Assembly (NCBI RefSeq): GCF_001545035.1
Contig: NZ_FCOJ02000019.1
Location: forward strand, 56,122-120,121
Length of the DNA stretch: 64,000 bases
Reading direction: 5' to 3'
Source: Caballeronia glebae
GTDB taxonomy: Bacteria > Pseudomonadota > Gammaproteobacteria > Burkholderiales > Burkholderiaceae
Shown here one piece after another: positions 9,504 to 18,124 of the stretch (positions within the stretch are counted from its first letter, which is position 1; each line of letters starts with the position of its first letter). The translations under genes were made by a program, and so were the position numbers. A model generated the notes under the pieces. It was not told where the DNA came from, ran no database searches, and saw only the letters and a program-made list of their open reading frames with translations.

Positions 9504-10709
9504 TCAGCCTTTGTGCTTCGCGCGCCCGAGCACCAGATGCGCGAGCGTGCCGAGCACGATGCCCCAGAACGCCGAGCCGAGACCGAGAAAGCTCATGTTG
9601 GACGCGGTGGCGATGAAGGTGATGAACGACGCTTCACGATGCGCTTCATCCTGCACCAGCCCGACGACGTTCGCCGCGATCGCGCCGAGCAACGCGAGGC
9701 CGGCGAGCACCGCGACGAACGCATTGGGCAGCGCGGCGAACAACATGACGACGGTCCCGGCGAAGCATCCGCCGATCAGATAGAAGAGTCCGTTGGCGAT
9801 GCCCGCGACATAGCGGTGCGCCGGGTCGCGATGCGCATCGGGCCCGGTGCACAGCGCCGCCGTGATCGCCGCGATGACGATCGTGATGCCGCCCGAGAAC
9901 GCGACGAGAATCGACGCGAGGCCCGTCGTCACGAGAACGGGACGCGTCGGCGTGTCGTAACCGGAGGCGCGCAAGATCGCGAAGCCCGGCAGGAATTGTC
10001 CCGTCAGGCTGACGACGACGAGCGGCGCCGCGAGACTCACGCTCGCTTGCCAGGACCACGTCGGCATGGTGAATACGGGGCGCGTGAGATGAAAACTCAC
10101 CGACTCGAAATGCGTCAGGCCGAGTCCCATGGCAAGCGCGCAGCCGGACGCGAGAACCAGAATGAGACAGTAGCGCGGCGCCCATCGGCGGAAAACGAGG
10201 AAGCTCGCGAGCATTCCGAGGGCGAGCCACGGCGTCACGGCAACCGACTTGAATACGTTGGTGCCGAACTGAAAGAGAATGCCGGCCATCATCGCGCAGG
10301 CGATGCCTTTCGGTATGCGCTTGACGATCTGGTCGAACCATCCGGACACGCCGAGCGCAAAGATGCACGCACCCGCGACGATGTACGCACCGATCGCCTC
10401 GCTCACCGGCATGCCGGGGAACAACGTGACGAGCAAGGCCGAGCCGGGCGCGGACCACGCGGTGATGATCGGCTGCTTCAGCCACACGCTCAGGACGATG
10501 CCCGAGACGGCCGCGCCCATCGAGATGGACCAGACCCACGACGCGATCACGTCGTTGCCGACATGCGCCGTGTGCGCGGCCTGAAAGAAGATCGCGAGCG
10601 GCCCGGCATACGAGATGATGACGGCAAGCAGCCCGGCGCTCACCGCCGATACCGACCAGCTTCCATGGCGCGCGGCCGCCATCGGCCCGGGCTGGATGTC
10701 GCGCTTCAT
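9504..10709 (-). CDS. benE: Benzoate/H+ symporter, BenE family
   Basis: This 401-residue protein has about twelve hydrophobic segments and BenE-type stretches such as VSAGLLAVIISYAGPLAIFF near the N-terminus and TAWSAPGSALL. BenE proteins import benzoate across the inner membrane. The gene starts 17 bases after the catC stop, on the same strand, so catB-catC-benE form one transcript. Its place in a complete benzoate-degradation cluster supports benzoate as substrate. No other benzoate importer is seen in the window. Confidence 0.92.
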   Translation of the reverse strand: MKRDIQPGPMAAARHGSWSVSAVSAGLLAVIISYAGPLAIFFQAAHTAHVGNDVIASWVWSISMGAAVSGIVLSVWLKQPIITAWSAPGSALLVTLFPGMPVSEAIGAYIVAGACIFALGVSGWFDQIVKRIPKGIACAMMAGILFQFGTNVFKSVAVTPWLALGMLASFLVFRRWAPRYCLILVLASGCALAMGLGLTHFESVSFHLTRPVFTMPTWSWQASVSLAAPLVVVSLTGQFLPGFAILRASGYDTPTRPVLVTTGLASILVAFSGGITIVIAAITAALCTGPDAHRDPAHRYVAGIANGLFYLIGGCFAGTVVMLFAALPNAFVAVLAGLALLGAIAANVVGLVQDEAHREASFITFIATASNMSFLGLGSAFWGIVLGTLAHLVLGRAKHKG

Positions 10710-10726
10710 GCGAACCGTGCGCCGTT

Positions 10727-11005
10727 TCAGCGAATCGACGACGGATGATGCGCGAGCGCCGTCACCTTCATCGTCATGTACGGAAAGAGCGGCAGGCCCG
10801 ACAGAATCGTGTGCAGTTCATCGTGCGAATCGACATCGAAAACGCTGTAGTTCGCATACTCGCCGACCACGCGATGCAACTGCTGCCATTTGCCTTGCCG
10901 CTGCAGCGCTTGCGAGTATTCCTTCTCGCGCGCCTTGATTTCATCGGCTTGGGGCGCGGGCATGTCGTGCGGCAGATGGACGTCCATTCTTACGAGATAA
11001 AGCAT
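10727..11005 (-). CDS. catC: Muconolactone delta-isomerase
   Basis: The 92-residue product begins MLYLVRMDVHLPHDMP and has the typical KAREKEYSQALQRQGKWQQL and DVDSHDELHTILSGLPLFPYM segments of CatC. It converts muconolactone to 3-oxoadipate enol-lactone in the catechol branch of the beta-ketoadipate pathway and forms a decamer in known homologues. It lies 35 bases downstream of catB and 17 upstream of benE on the same strand. The next enzymes (enol-lactone hydrolase, CoA transferase, thiolase) are not in the window. Confidence 0.95.
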   Translation of the reverse strand: MLYLVRMDVHLPHDMPAPQADEIKAREKEYSQALQRQGKWQQLHRVVGEYANYSVFDVDSHDELHTILSGLPLFPYMTMKVTALAHHPSSIR

Positions 11006-11040
11006 GGTTTCCTCGATCGTGTATTGATGACTATGTGCAA

Positions 11041-12168
11041 TCAGGCGCGCTTGTCGCGACGATAGAACGCGAGCTTTTCTTCATCGATCTGAAGACCGAG
11101 GCCTGGTCCTTCCGGCATGTGCAGATCGAAGTCGCGATACTGCGGACGAGCCGTGACGATGTCGTCCTTCAACAGAAGCGGCCCGAACAGTTCCGTGCCC
11201 CACGCGAGTTGCGGCAACGCGCTGAAGCCATGCGCCGATGCAATCGAGCCGATGCTGCCTTCGAGCATCGTGCCGCCATAAAGCGACACGCCCGCCGCAT
11301 CGGCGATAGCGGCCGTGCGCATCATCCCGTAGATGCCGCCGGACTTCGCGATCTTCAGCGCGAACACGTCGGCGCATGCGTGGCGCACGAGTTCGAGCGC
11401 GTCTTCCGGGCCCGTCACCGCTTCGTCGGCCATGATGGGCACGATGAAACGCGCCGCGAGCCGTGCGAGCGCGCCGCGCTGCTCGCGCGGAGTCGGCTGT
11501 TCGATCAGATCGATGCCGGCCGCTTCCAGCGCTGCGATGCCGAGCGCCGCATCGGTTTCGCTCCATGCCTGATTCACGTCGACGGTGACTTTGGCGCGGT
11601 CGCCGAGCGCGGCCTTGATCTTCGAGACATGCGCGACGTCATCGCGCACGCCGCGACGGCCGATCTTCAGCTTGAACGTATTGTGACGGCGTTCGGCCAG
11701 CAGCATTTCGGCTTCTTCGATATCGCGCTGGGTATCGCCGCTCGCGAGCGTCCAGAGCACCGGAAGCGTTTTGCGGATCGAGCCGCCGAGCAGCGCCGAC
11801 ACCGGCACGTTCAGGCGCTTGCCCTGCGCGTCGAGCAGCGCGGTTTCGAGCGCGCACTTCGCGAAGCGGTTGCCGCGCGCGACCTTGTTCAGCCTGAGCA
11901 TCGCGGCGTTGATGTTGGTCGCATCCTGTCCGACGAGAGCCGGCGCGAGGTACGTATCGATCGTCAGCTTGATGCCTTCGGGACTTTCATCGCCGTAAGA
12001 CAAGCCGCCGATAGTCGTGGCTTCGCCAATGCCCTCGATGCCGTCGCTCGTGCGCAGACGGACGATGACGAGGGTTTGCTGCTGCATCGTCGCCATCGCG
12101 AGTTGATGCGCGCGAATGGTCGGGAGATCAACCAGAATCGCTTCGACGGAGGTTATTTGGGCGTTCAT
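11041..12168 (-). CDS. catB: Muconate cycloisomerase
   Basis: This 375-residue enolase-superfamily enzyme turns cis,cis-muconate into muconolactone. Catalytic elements are visible: FKLKIG (K166 and K168), VDVNQAW (metal ligand D197), LIEQP, MADEAV and the general-acid lysine in ALKIAKSGG. ATG at 12168 (MNAQITSVEAILVDLPTIR) fits the family; an earlier in-frame ATG at 12252 would add 28 unrelated residues and would run into the CatR-site palindrome at 12251-12265. That palindrome lies about 80 bases upstream of this start and probably controls catB-catC-benE. Confidence 0.95.
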   Translation of the reverse strand: MNAQITSVEAILVDLPTIRAHQLAMATMQQQTLVIVRLRTSDGIEGIGEATTIGGLSYGDESPEGIKLTIDTYLAPALVGQDATNINAAMLRLNKVARGNRFAKCALETALLDAQGKRLNVPVSALLGGSIRKTLPVLWTLASGDTQRDIEEAEMLLAERRHNTFKLKIGRRGVRDDVAHVSKIKAALGDRAKVTVDVNQAWSETDAALGIAALEAAGIDLIEQPTPREQRGALARLAARFIVPIMADEAVTGPEDALELVRHACADVFALKIAKSGGIYGMMRTAAIADAAGVSLYGGTMLEGSIGSIASAHGFSALPQLAWGTELFGPLLLKDDIVTARPQYRDFDLHMPEGPGLGLQIDEEKLAFYRRDKRA

Positions 12169-12250
12169 ACCTGAAATGTCGGAATGGAAGGGTTGCTGAA
12201 GTATTGCGCGCCCGTTTGCCGCATGTCCAACACCGTTCACGTCTAGTGTC

Positions 12251-12265
12251 ATACCCCGGAGGTAT
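12251..12265. promoter_or_regulatory. CatR/BenM-type LysR operator upstream of catB
   Basis: The sequence ATAC-CCCGGAG-GTAT is a perfect match to the ATAC-N7-GTAT half-site pair described for CatM/BenM/CatR LysR regulators. It sits in the 108-base gap between the catR stop and the catB start, and would activate catB-catC-benE when muconate (or benzoate) is bound by the regulator. The function is inferred from motif and position. Confidence 0.7.
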
Positions 12266-12276
12266 GACGCGCACCA

Positions 12277-13200
12277 TCACTGCCCGAGATCCGTGCGCGG
12301 CGTATAGGCGACGTGCTCCTCGTCGTACAGCCGGTAGATAAGTTCGAGCATTTCCTTGATGTCGCGCGATTCGTCGAGCGCGCGCATGCTCATGATGACC
12401 GGCGAAACGAGCGTGGGATCGTCGAGTTCCTTGTAGCTCACGTCGTCGCGCTTCAGGCCGTGCACGCTGCTCGGCACGACCGATATGCCTTCGCCCGCCG
12501 CGACGAGACCCAGCGCGATCTGCAATTCGCGCACTTCATAGATCTTGCGCGGCGCGAGCGCGCGATCCTGGAACGCCGACAGCACCTGATCGGCATAGCT
12601 CGGGCGCGGCGACTTGGGGAAGACGATCAGCGTTTCGTTGACGAGATCGCGCAACGAGAGAACGGGTTTCGCGAGCGCGAGCGGATGGCCGAGCGGAAGC
12701 GCGACGATCAGTTGCTCCTCGCGCAGGATCACGCGGCGGATGTTCGCATCCTCATGACGAATGCGCCCGAAACCGACATCGATGCGACCGTCCTTGAGCG
12801 CGCGGATCTGGTCCATCGTCGACATTTCGTGCAGACTCAGCTCGACCGTGGCGTTCTCGTCGCGAAACCGCCGGATGATCTTCGGCAGCATGCCGTACAA
12901 GGTCGAACCGACGAATCCCACTGACAGACTGCGCTCGATATTGCCTACGCGCCGCGTCATCGATTCGAGTTCGGCGGTCTGCGCGAGCAACTGCACCGCA
13001 TGCGAATAAAAGAACTTGCCGGTCTCCGTGAGCTTGAGCGGTCGCGAGTTGCGTTCGAATAGCTGCACGCCGAGCGTTTCTTCGAGCTGCTGTATCTGAC
13101 GGCTCAGAGGCGGTTGCGCGATATGCAACCGCTCCGCCGCGCGCGTGAAATTTCGCTCCTCCGCCACCGCCACGAAGTAGCGCAAATGTCGCAGCTCCAT
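12277..13200 (-). CDS. catR: LysR-family regulator of catechol/benzoate catabolism
   Basis: The 307-residue protein has an N-terminal LysR HTH (MELRHLRYFVAVAEERNFTRAAERLHIAQPPLSRQIQQLE) and a C-terminal effector-binding domain from about residue 90. The start of MELRHLRYFVAVAEE and the LSVGFVGSTLYGMLPKIIRRFR region are characteristic of CatR/BenM/CatM proteins, which respond to cis,cis-muconate and/or benzoate. An AGGAGG site lies just before ATG 13200. It is divergent from catA with a 176-base control region between them, and upstream of catB on its own strand, so it is placed to govern both arms. Whether it is CatR-like or dual BenM-like cannot be read from sequence alone. Confidence 0.9.
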   Translation of the reverse strand: MELRHLRYFVAVAEERNFTRAAERLHIAQPPLSRQIQQLEETLGVQLFERNSRPLKLTETGKFFYSHAVQLLAQTAELESMTRRVGNIERSLSVGFVGSTLYGMLPKIIRRFRDENATVELSLHEMSTMDQIRALKDGRIDVGFGRIRHEDANIRRVILREEQLIVALPLGHPLALAKPVLSLRDLVNETLIVFPKSPRPSYADQVLSAFQDRALAPRKIYEVRELQIALGLVAAGEGISVVPSSVHGLKRDDVSYKELDDPTLVSPVIMSMRALDESRDIKEMLELIYRLYDEEHVAYTPRTDLGQ

Positions 13201-13224
13201 TCAATACCTCCTGGATATGGCCCG

Positions 13225-13239
13225 ATACTAAATCAGTGT
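13225..13239. promoter_or_regulatory. Near-consensus CatR/BenM half-site pair, catR-catA control region
   Basis: ATAC-TAAATCA-GTGT matches ATAC-N7-GTAT with one mismatch. It lies 25 bases upstream of the catR start, where LysR autoregulation sites usually sit. Confidence 0.45.
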
Positions 13240-13298
13240 TGGACTGGGCTTGTTTGCGTCCATTATCCTGCCTTCACGCTCTGTTTCAACACCCGACC

Positions 13299-13313
13299 AT
13301 ACCTTCCGAGCAT
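13299..13313. promoter_or_regulatory. Near-consensus CatR/BenM half-site pair upstream of catA
   Basis: ATAC-CTTCCGA-GCAT matches ATAC-N7-GTAT with one mismatch and lies 64-78 bases upstream of the catA start, a usual place for an activating LysR site. Together with the site at 13225-13239 it frames the divergent region. Confidence 0.45.
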
Positions 13314-13376
13314 ATCGATACACGGTGCTGAAGCAGGGGTTAACCCCACAGAAAATTGCGAGATTCAGGAGAAGAC

Positions 13377-14312
13377 ATGAGCATCAAAGTGTTCGATACG
13401 AAGGAAGTGCAGGACCTGCTCAAGGCCGCGACCAACCTCGGAAATCAGGACGGCAGTGCTCGCGCCAAAGAGATCACGCATCGCCTGTTGAGCGACTTGT
13501 TCAAGGCGATCGACGACCTCGACATGACGCCCGATGAAATCTGGGCCGGCGTCAATTACGTCAATAAGCTCGGTCAGGATGGCGAAGCGGCGTTGCTGGC
13601 CGCCGGCCTGGGTCTGGAGAAGTATCTCGACATCCGCATGGATGCCGAGGACCGCGAGGCGGATATTCACGGCGGCACGCCGCGCACCATCGAAGGCCCG
13701 TTGTACGTGGCCGGTGCGCCGCTGCGCGACGGCGTGTCGAAGATCGATCTCGATCCCGATGCGAATGCCGGCCCGCTCGTGATTCGCGGCAAGGTCACGG
13801 GTCTGGACGGCAAGCCCGTTGCGAACGCGGTGGTCGAATGCTGGCACGCCAACTCGAACGGCTTCTATTCGCACTTCGACCCGACCGGCGCGCAAAGCGA
13901 TTTCAACCTGCGCGGCGCGGTGAAGACCGGCGCGGACGGCGTCTACGAATTCCGCACGCTCATGCCGGTGGGCTACGGCTGCCCGCCGCACGGCGCGACG
14001 CAGCAATTGCTCGACACGCTCGCGCGTCATGGCAATCGTCCGGCGCACGTGCACTTCTTCGCGACCAGCGAGAAGCATCGCAAGCTGACGACGCAGATCA
14101 ACATCGAAGGCGATCCGCTCATCTGGGACGACTTCGCCTATGCGACTCGCGAGGATCTGATTCCGCATGTCGTCGAAAAGACCGGCGGCACGGCGCTGGG
14201 CCTGAAGGCCGACGCGTACAAGGAAATCGAGTTCGACATTCAGTTGACTCCGCTGTTGCAGGGCAAGGACAACCAGATCGTCCAGCGCCCGCGCGTGTCC
14301 GTCACGGCATAA
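13377..14312 (+). CDS. catA: Catechol 1,2-dioxygenase (intradiol, Fe(III))
   Basis: This 311-residue enzyme opens catechol to cis,cis-muconate. The iron ligands fall at canonical positions: Y164 (NGFYSHFD), Y200 (MPVGYGCP), H224 and H226 (RPAHVHFF). The N-terminal helical dimer/lipid-binding zipper domain (residues 1-105) precedes the beta-sandwich catalytic core that starts around RTIEGPLYVAGAP. ATG at 13377 follows a CAGGAGAAG ribosome site. It is first in the plus-strand run catA-benA-benB-benC-benD, with a strong hairpin between catA and benA. Confidence 0.97.
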   Translation: MSIKVFDTKEVQDLLKAATNLGNQDGSARAKEITHRLLSDLFKAIDDLDMTPDEIWAGVNYVNKLGQDGEAALLAAGLGLEKYLDIRMDAEDREADIHGGTPRTIEGPLYVAGAPLRDGVSKIDLDPDANAGPLVIRGKVTGLDGKPVANAVVECWHANSNGFYSHFDPTGAQSDFNLRGAVKTGADGVYEFRTLMPVGYGCPPHGATQQLLDTLARHGNRPAHVHFFATSEKHRKLTTQINIEGDPLIWDDFAYATREDLIPHVVEKTGGTALGLKADAYKEIEFDIQLTPLLQGKDNQIVQRPRVSVTA

Positions 14313-14329
14313 GCGCCCAAACGCCTTAA

Positions 14330-14351
14330 GCGGCGGCAAGCCTGCCGCCGC
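14330..14351. terminator. Strong hairpin between catA and benA
   Basis: GCGGCGGCA, a four-base loop AGCC, then TGCCGCCGC form a perfect 9-bp GC-rich stem starting 17 bases after the catA stop. There is no T-run afterwards, so it may be a weak or Rho-assisted terminator, or an mRNA-stabilising element that sets catA and ben levels apart. Confidence 0.4.
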
Positions 14352-14425
14352 CCGACTCTTCGCACGACCCCATTCGATACCGATGCATGCGCTCCGTGGC
14401 CGGAACGCGCGTAGGGAGAACTCAT

Positions 14426-15784
14426 ATGTCCGCCATCACCGACCGAGCCACGCAGCTCGATGAATTGCTGCAAACCGCCGTCCAGGACGACAGCGAGAAC
14501 GGCGTCTTCCGTTGCCGCCGCGACATCTTCACGAACGCCGATCTGTTCGAACTCGAAATGAAGCACATCTTCGAGAGCAACTGGGTGTATCTCGCGCACG
14601 AAAGCCAGATTCCCAACAACAACGATTACTACACGACGTGGATCGGACGTCAGCCTATCGTCATCTCGCGCGACAAGACCGGCGAACTGCACGCGGTCAT
14701 CAACGCCTGTGCGCACAAGGGCGCGATGCTGTGCCGCCGCAAGCACGGCAACAAAGGCAGCTTCACGTGTCCGTTTCATGGCTGGACGTTCTCCAACACC
14801 GGCAAGCTCCTGAAGGTGAAGGACGAGAAGACGACCGAATACCCGATTCAGTTCAACACGCACGGCTCGCACGATCTGCGCCGCGTGCCGCGTTTCCAGA
14901 ACTATCGCGGCTTCCTGTTCGGCAGCCTCGATGCGGATTCGATGCCGCTCGAAGACTATCTCGGCGAGACGAAGGTGATCATCGATCAGATCGTCGATCA
15001 GGCGCCGGACGGGCTCGAAGTTTTGCGCGGCAATTCCTCGTACATCTACGAAGGCAACTGGAAGATGCAGATGGAGAACGGCTGCGATGGCTATCACGTC
15101 AGCACCGTGCACTGGAATTACGCCGCGACGATGGGCCGCCGCAAGGTCGAAGGCACCAAGGCCGTCGATGCGAATAGCTGGAGCAAGTCGGTCGCGGGCG
15201 TATATGGCTTCGATCATGGCCACATCCTCTTGTGGACCAAGACGATGAATCCGGAAGTGCGGCCGGTGTATCAGCATCGCGAAGAGATCAAGGCGCGCGT
15301 CGGCGAGGTGCAGGCGGATTACATCGTGAATCAGACGCGCAATCTGTGCCTCTATCCGAACGTCTTCCTGATGGATCAGTTCAGCACGCAGATTCGTGTG
15401 GTGCGCCCGCTCGGCGTCGACAAGACCGAAGTCAGCATCTTCTGCTTCGCGCCGAAGGGCGAGAGCGCGGAGGATCGCGCCACGCGCATTCGCCAGTACG
15501 AGGACTTCTTCAATGTGTCGGGCATGGGCACGAGCGACGACCTCGAAGAATTCCGCGCGTGCCAGTCGGGTTACGCGGGCATCACGGCGAAGTGGAACGA
15601 TCTCTCGCGCGGTGCGCCGCTGTGGGTTCACGGTCCGGACGAGAACGCGAGGAACATGGGCATCGCGCCGCTCATCTCGGGCGAGCGCAGCGAAGACGAA
15701 GGTCTCTTCGTCGTTCAGCACGAATACTGGGTGAACGTGATGCGCGACGCCCTGAAGAAGGAACAAGGGGAGACACTGGCATGA
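14426..15784 (+). CDS. benA: Benzoate 1,2-dioxygenase, large (alpha) subunit
   Basis: This 452-residue protein is a ring-hydroxylating dioxygenase alpha subunit. The Rieske cluster ligands are C95, H97, C115 and H118; the mononuclear iron site is seen in NGCDGYHVSTVHWNY (D221, H224, H229). With BenB and reductase BenC it converts benzoate to the cis-diol. ATG 14426 follows a GTAGGGAGAA ribosome site; an in-frame ATG at 14387 would add 13 unsupported residues. The stop overlaps the benB start by four bases. Confidence 0.96.
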   Translation: MSAITDRATQLDELLQTAVQDDSENGVFRCRRDIFTNADLFELEMKHIFESNWVYLAHESQIPNNNDYYTTWIGRQPIVISRDKTGELHAVINACAHKGAMLCRRKHGNKGSFTCPFHGWTFSNTGKLLKVKDEKTTEYPIQFNTHGSHDLRRVPRFQNYRGFLFGSLDADSMPLEDYLGETKVIIDQIVDQAPDGLEVLRGNSSYIYEGNWKMQMENGCDGYHVSTVHWNYAATMGRRKVEGTKAVDANSWSKSVAGVYGFDHGHILLWTKTMNPEVRPVYQHREEIKARVGEVQADYIVNQTRNLCLYPNVFLMDQFSTQIRVVRPLGVDKTEVSIFCFAPKGESAEDRATRIRQYEDFFNVSGMGTSDDLEEFRACQSGYAGITAKWNDLSRGAPLWVHGPDENARNMGIAPLISGERSEDEGLFVVQHEYWVNVMRDALKKEQGETLA

Positions 15785-16269
15785 GCTTCGACTACCTGAA
15801 AATCTGCGCGACGCTGTATCGCGAAGCGCGCCTGCTCGACGACCGTCAGTGGGACGAGTGGCTCGGTTGTTACGCGGAAGACGTCACGTACTGGATGCCC
15901 GCATGGGACGACGACGATCGGCTGACCGACGATCACGAAAGCCAGATCTCGTTGATGTATTACCCGGATCGCGGCGGCCTCGAAGATCGCGTGTTCCGCA
16001 TCAAGACCGAGCGTAGCGGCGCTTCGATGCCCGAGCCGCGCACGAGCCACAACGTTACCAACGTGGAAGTGCTGGCCGAACGCGAGAACGAAGTCGATGT
16101 GCGCTACAACTTCGACACGCTCAATCATCGCTACAAGATGACCGACCACTTCTTCGGCACGATCTTCGTGACGTTGCGAAAAGTGGAAGACATTCTGGTG
16201 ATTTCGCACAAGAAGATTGTGCTGAAGAACGACTATATCCGTCAGGTGCTCGACGTCTATCACGTCTGA
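15781..16269 (+). CDS. benB: Benzoate 1,2-dioxygenase, small (beta) subunit
   Basis: The 162-residue product has the SnoaL/NTF2-like cone fold typical of dioxygenase beta subunits; the segments LYREARLLDDRQWDEWLGCYAEDVTYW and ISHKKIVLKNDYIRQVLDVYHV are characteristic. It has no cofactor and stabilises the alpha3beta3 hexamer. The ATG overlaps the benA stop (ATGA), and benC follows 35 bases later, showing a single operon. Confidence 0.95.
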   Translation: MSFDYLKICATLYREARLLDDRQWDEWLGCYAEDVTYWMPAWDDDDRLTDDHESQISLMYYPDRGGLEDRVFRIKTERSGASMPEPRTSHNVTNVEVLAERENEVDVRYNFDTLNHRYKMTDHFFGTIFVTLRKVEDILVISHKKIVLKNDYIRQVLDVYHV

Positions 16270-16304
16270 TACCCACGGTGACGAGACAGGAAGTAGGAGA
16301 CAAC

Positions 16305-17333
16305 ATGTCCAGCTATAACATTGCACTGAATTTCGAAGACGGCGTGACGCGTTTCGTCGAATGCAAGGCGGGCGAGAAGGTTCTCGACGCCGCATTCCGC
16401 GCCAAGATCAATCTGCCGATGGATTGCTCCGACGGCGTGTGCGGAACCTGCAAGTGCCGCGCCGAAAGCGGCGCCTACGATCTCGGCGACGACTACATCG
16501 AAGACGCGCTTTCCGACGACGAAAAGGAAAGCGGTCTTGTGCTCACTTGCCAGATGGTGCCGTCGAGCGATTGCGTGATCGCGGTCCCGGCATCGTCCAC
16601 CGCGTGCAAGACCGCGCAAAGCAAGTTCGCCGCGACGGTCACGAAGATCGAGCCGCATAACGACGCCGCCGTCGTGCTCGAACTGGACGTGGATGCCGCC
16701 GTGTCCGCGCCGGTTTTTCTGCCGGGCCAGTACGTGAATATCGACGTGCCGGGCAGCGGCCAGCATCGCTCGTATTCGTTCTCGTCCGCGCCGGGCGCAA
16801 CGAAGATCAGCTTTCTGATCAAGAAGATTCCCGGCGGCGTCATGAGCACGTGGCTCGAATCCGCGCAGGCCGGCCACGCGGTCGAGTTGACCGGGCCGCT
16901 CGGCAGCTTCTATCTGCGCGCGGTGGAGCGTCCGTTGCTGTTCCTCGCGGGCGGCACGGGTCTCGCGCCGTTCCTCTCGATGCTCGAAGTGCTCGCGCGC
17001 ACGAATTCGCAGCAGAAGATTCACCTGATCTATGGCGTGACGCGCGATCTCGATCTCGTGCAGGTCGAAGCCGTCGAAGCGTTCACGGCGAAGCTGCCGA
17101 ACTTCACGTTCAGCACCGTCGTCGCCGATGCGCAGTCGGATCATCCGCGCAAGGGCTGGGTGACGCAGCATATGCCTGCAGAATCGTTGAATGACGGCGA
17201 CGTCGATGTGTACTTGTGCGGCCCGCCGCCGATGGTCGATGCCGTGCGCAAGCACTTCGACGACAACGGCGTGAAGCCCAACAGCTTCCACTACGAGAAG
17301 TTCACCCCCAACGCCGCGCCGGTGACAGCATGA
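16305..17333 (+). CDS. benC: Benzoate 1,2-dioxygenase, electron-transfer reductase
   Basis: This 342-residue reductase has three domains in order: an N-terminal plant-type [2Fe-2S] domain (CSDGVCGTCKC), an FAD domain (RSYSFSSAP, residues about 110-210) and an NAD domain (GGTGLAPFLSML and the CGPPPMVDAV segment). It passes electrons from NADH to the BenAB Rieske centre. ATG 16305 follows GTAGGAGAC; the upstream in-frame ATG at 16278 adds nine residues without a better ribosome site. The stop overlaps the benD start (ATGA). Confidence 0.95.
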   Translation: MSSYNIALNFEDGVTRFVECKAGEKVLDAAFRAKINLPMDCSDGVCGTCKCRAESGAYDLGDDYIEDALSDDEKESGLVLTCQMVPSSDCVIAVPASSTACKTAQSKFAATVTKIEPHNDAAVVLELDVDAAVSAPVFLPGQYVNIDVPGSGQHRSYSFSSAPGATKISFLIKKIPGGVMSTWLESAQAGHAVELTGPLGSFYLRAVERPLLFLAGGTGLAPFLSMLEVLARTNSQQKIHLIYGVTRDLDLVQVEAVEAFTAKLPNFTFSTVVADAQSDHPRKGWVTQHMPAESLNDGDVDVYLCGPPPMVDAVRKHFDDNGVKPNSFHYEKFTPNAAPVTA

Positions 17334-18106
17334 ACGCGCAACGATTCGCAGGCAAGGTGATGGTCGTCACCGGTGCGGCGCAGGGCATCGGGCGCGGCGT
17401 GGCGTTGCGCGCGGCGGCAGAGGGCGCGAAGGTGTTATTCGTCGATCGCGCGGACTTCGTCGCTGAAGTGGCGGCCGAAGCGCATGGCGCGGATACCGCC
17501 GGCTTCGTCGCCGATATGGAAACGTATGAAGGCGCGGCATCGGCGATGGCGTTCGCGGCGCGCACGTTCGGCGGCATCGATATTCTCGTCAACGGTGTCG
17601 GCGGCGCGATCCGCATGCGTCCGTATGCCGAGTTCGAGCCCGCGCAGATCGACGCCGAAATTCGACGCTCGCTCATGCCGACGCTGTACGCGTGTCATGC
17701 GGTTTTGCCGCATATGCTGGAACGCGGCGGCGGAACCATCGTGAACGTGTCGTCGAACGCCACGCGCGGGATTCGCCGCGTGCCGTATTCGGCGGCGAAA
17801 GGCGGCGTCAACGCGATGACACAGGCGTTGGCGATGGAATACGGCGAGCGCAATATTCGCGTGGTCGCGGCAGCGCCTGGGGGAACCGAAGCGCCTGCCC
17901 GACGCGTGCCGCGCAATGCGGGCGGCGATAGCGAGCAGGAAAAAATCTGGACGGGCGAAGCGGTGAAGCAGGTCACGCAATCGACCTTCTTCAAGCGCTA
18001 CGGCACGCTCGACGAGCAGGTCGCGCCGATCCTGTTCCTCGCATCGGACGAGGCGAGCTATATCACCGGCGCGGTTTTGCCCGTCGCCGGCGGCGACAAC
18101 GGTTGA
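17330..18106 (+). CDS. benD: Benzoate cis-diol (1,6-dihydroxycyclohexa-2,4-diene-1-carboxylate) dehydrogenase
   Basis: This 258-residue SDR enzyme oxidises and decarboxylates benzoate cis-diol to catechol with NAD. The cofactor motif GAAQGIGRG lies near residue 14, NVSSN supplies the catalytic serine region, and PYSAAKGG contains the Tyr/Lys pair. The C-terminal insertion around EAPARRVPRNAGG is typical of BenD/XylL. The start overlaps the benC stop. Its product feeds CatA, completing the path benzoate to muconolactone inside this cluster. Confidence 0.94.
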   Translation: MNAQRFAGKVMVVTGAAQGIGRGVALRAAAEGAKVLFVDRADFVAEVAAEAHGADTAGFVADMETYEGAASAMAFAARTFGGIDILVNGVGGAIRMRPYAEFEPAQIDAEIRRSLMPTLYACHAVLPHMLERGGGTIVNVSSNATRGIRRVPYSAAKGGVNAMTQALAMEYGERNIRVVAAAPGGTEAPARRVPRNAGGDSEQEKIWTGEAVKQVTQSTFFKRYGTLDEQVAPILFLASDEASYITGAVLPVAGGDNG

Positions 18107-18124
18107 TTTCGCGGGAGACATGCG

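Noticed and set aside
14330..14351. Strong hairpin called as a true intrinsic terminator
   Set aside because: There is no T-run and benA follows on the same strand, so full termination is unlikely; kept only as a possible attenuating or stabilising element.
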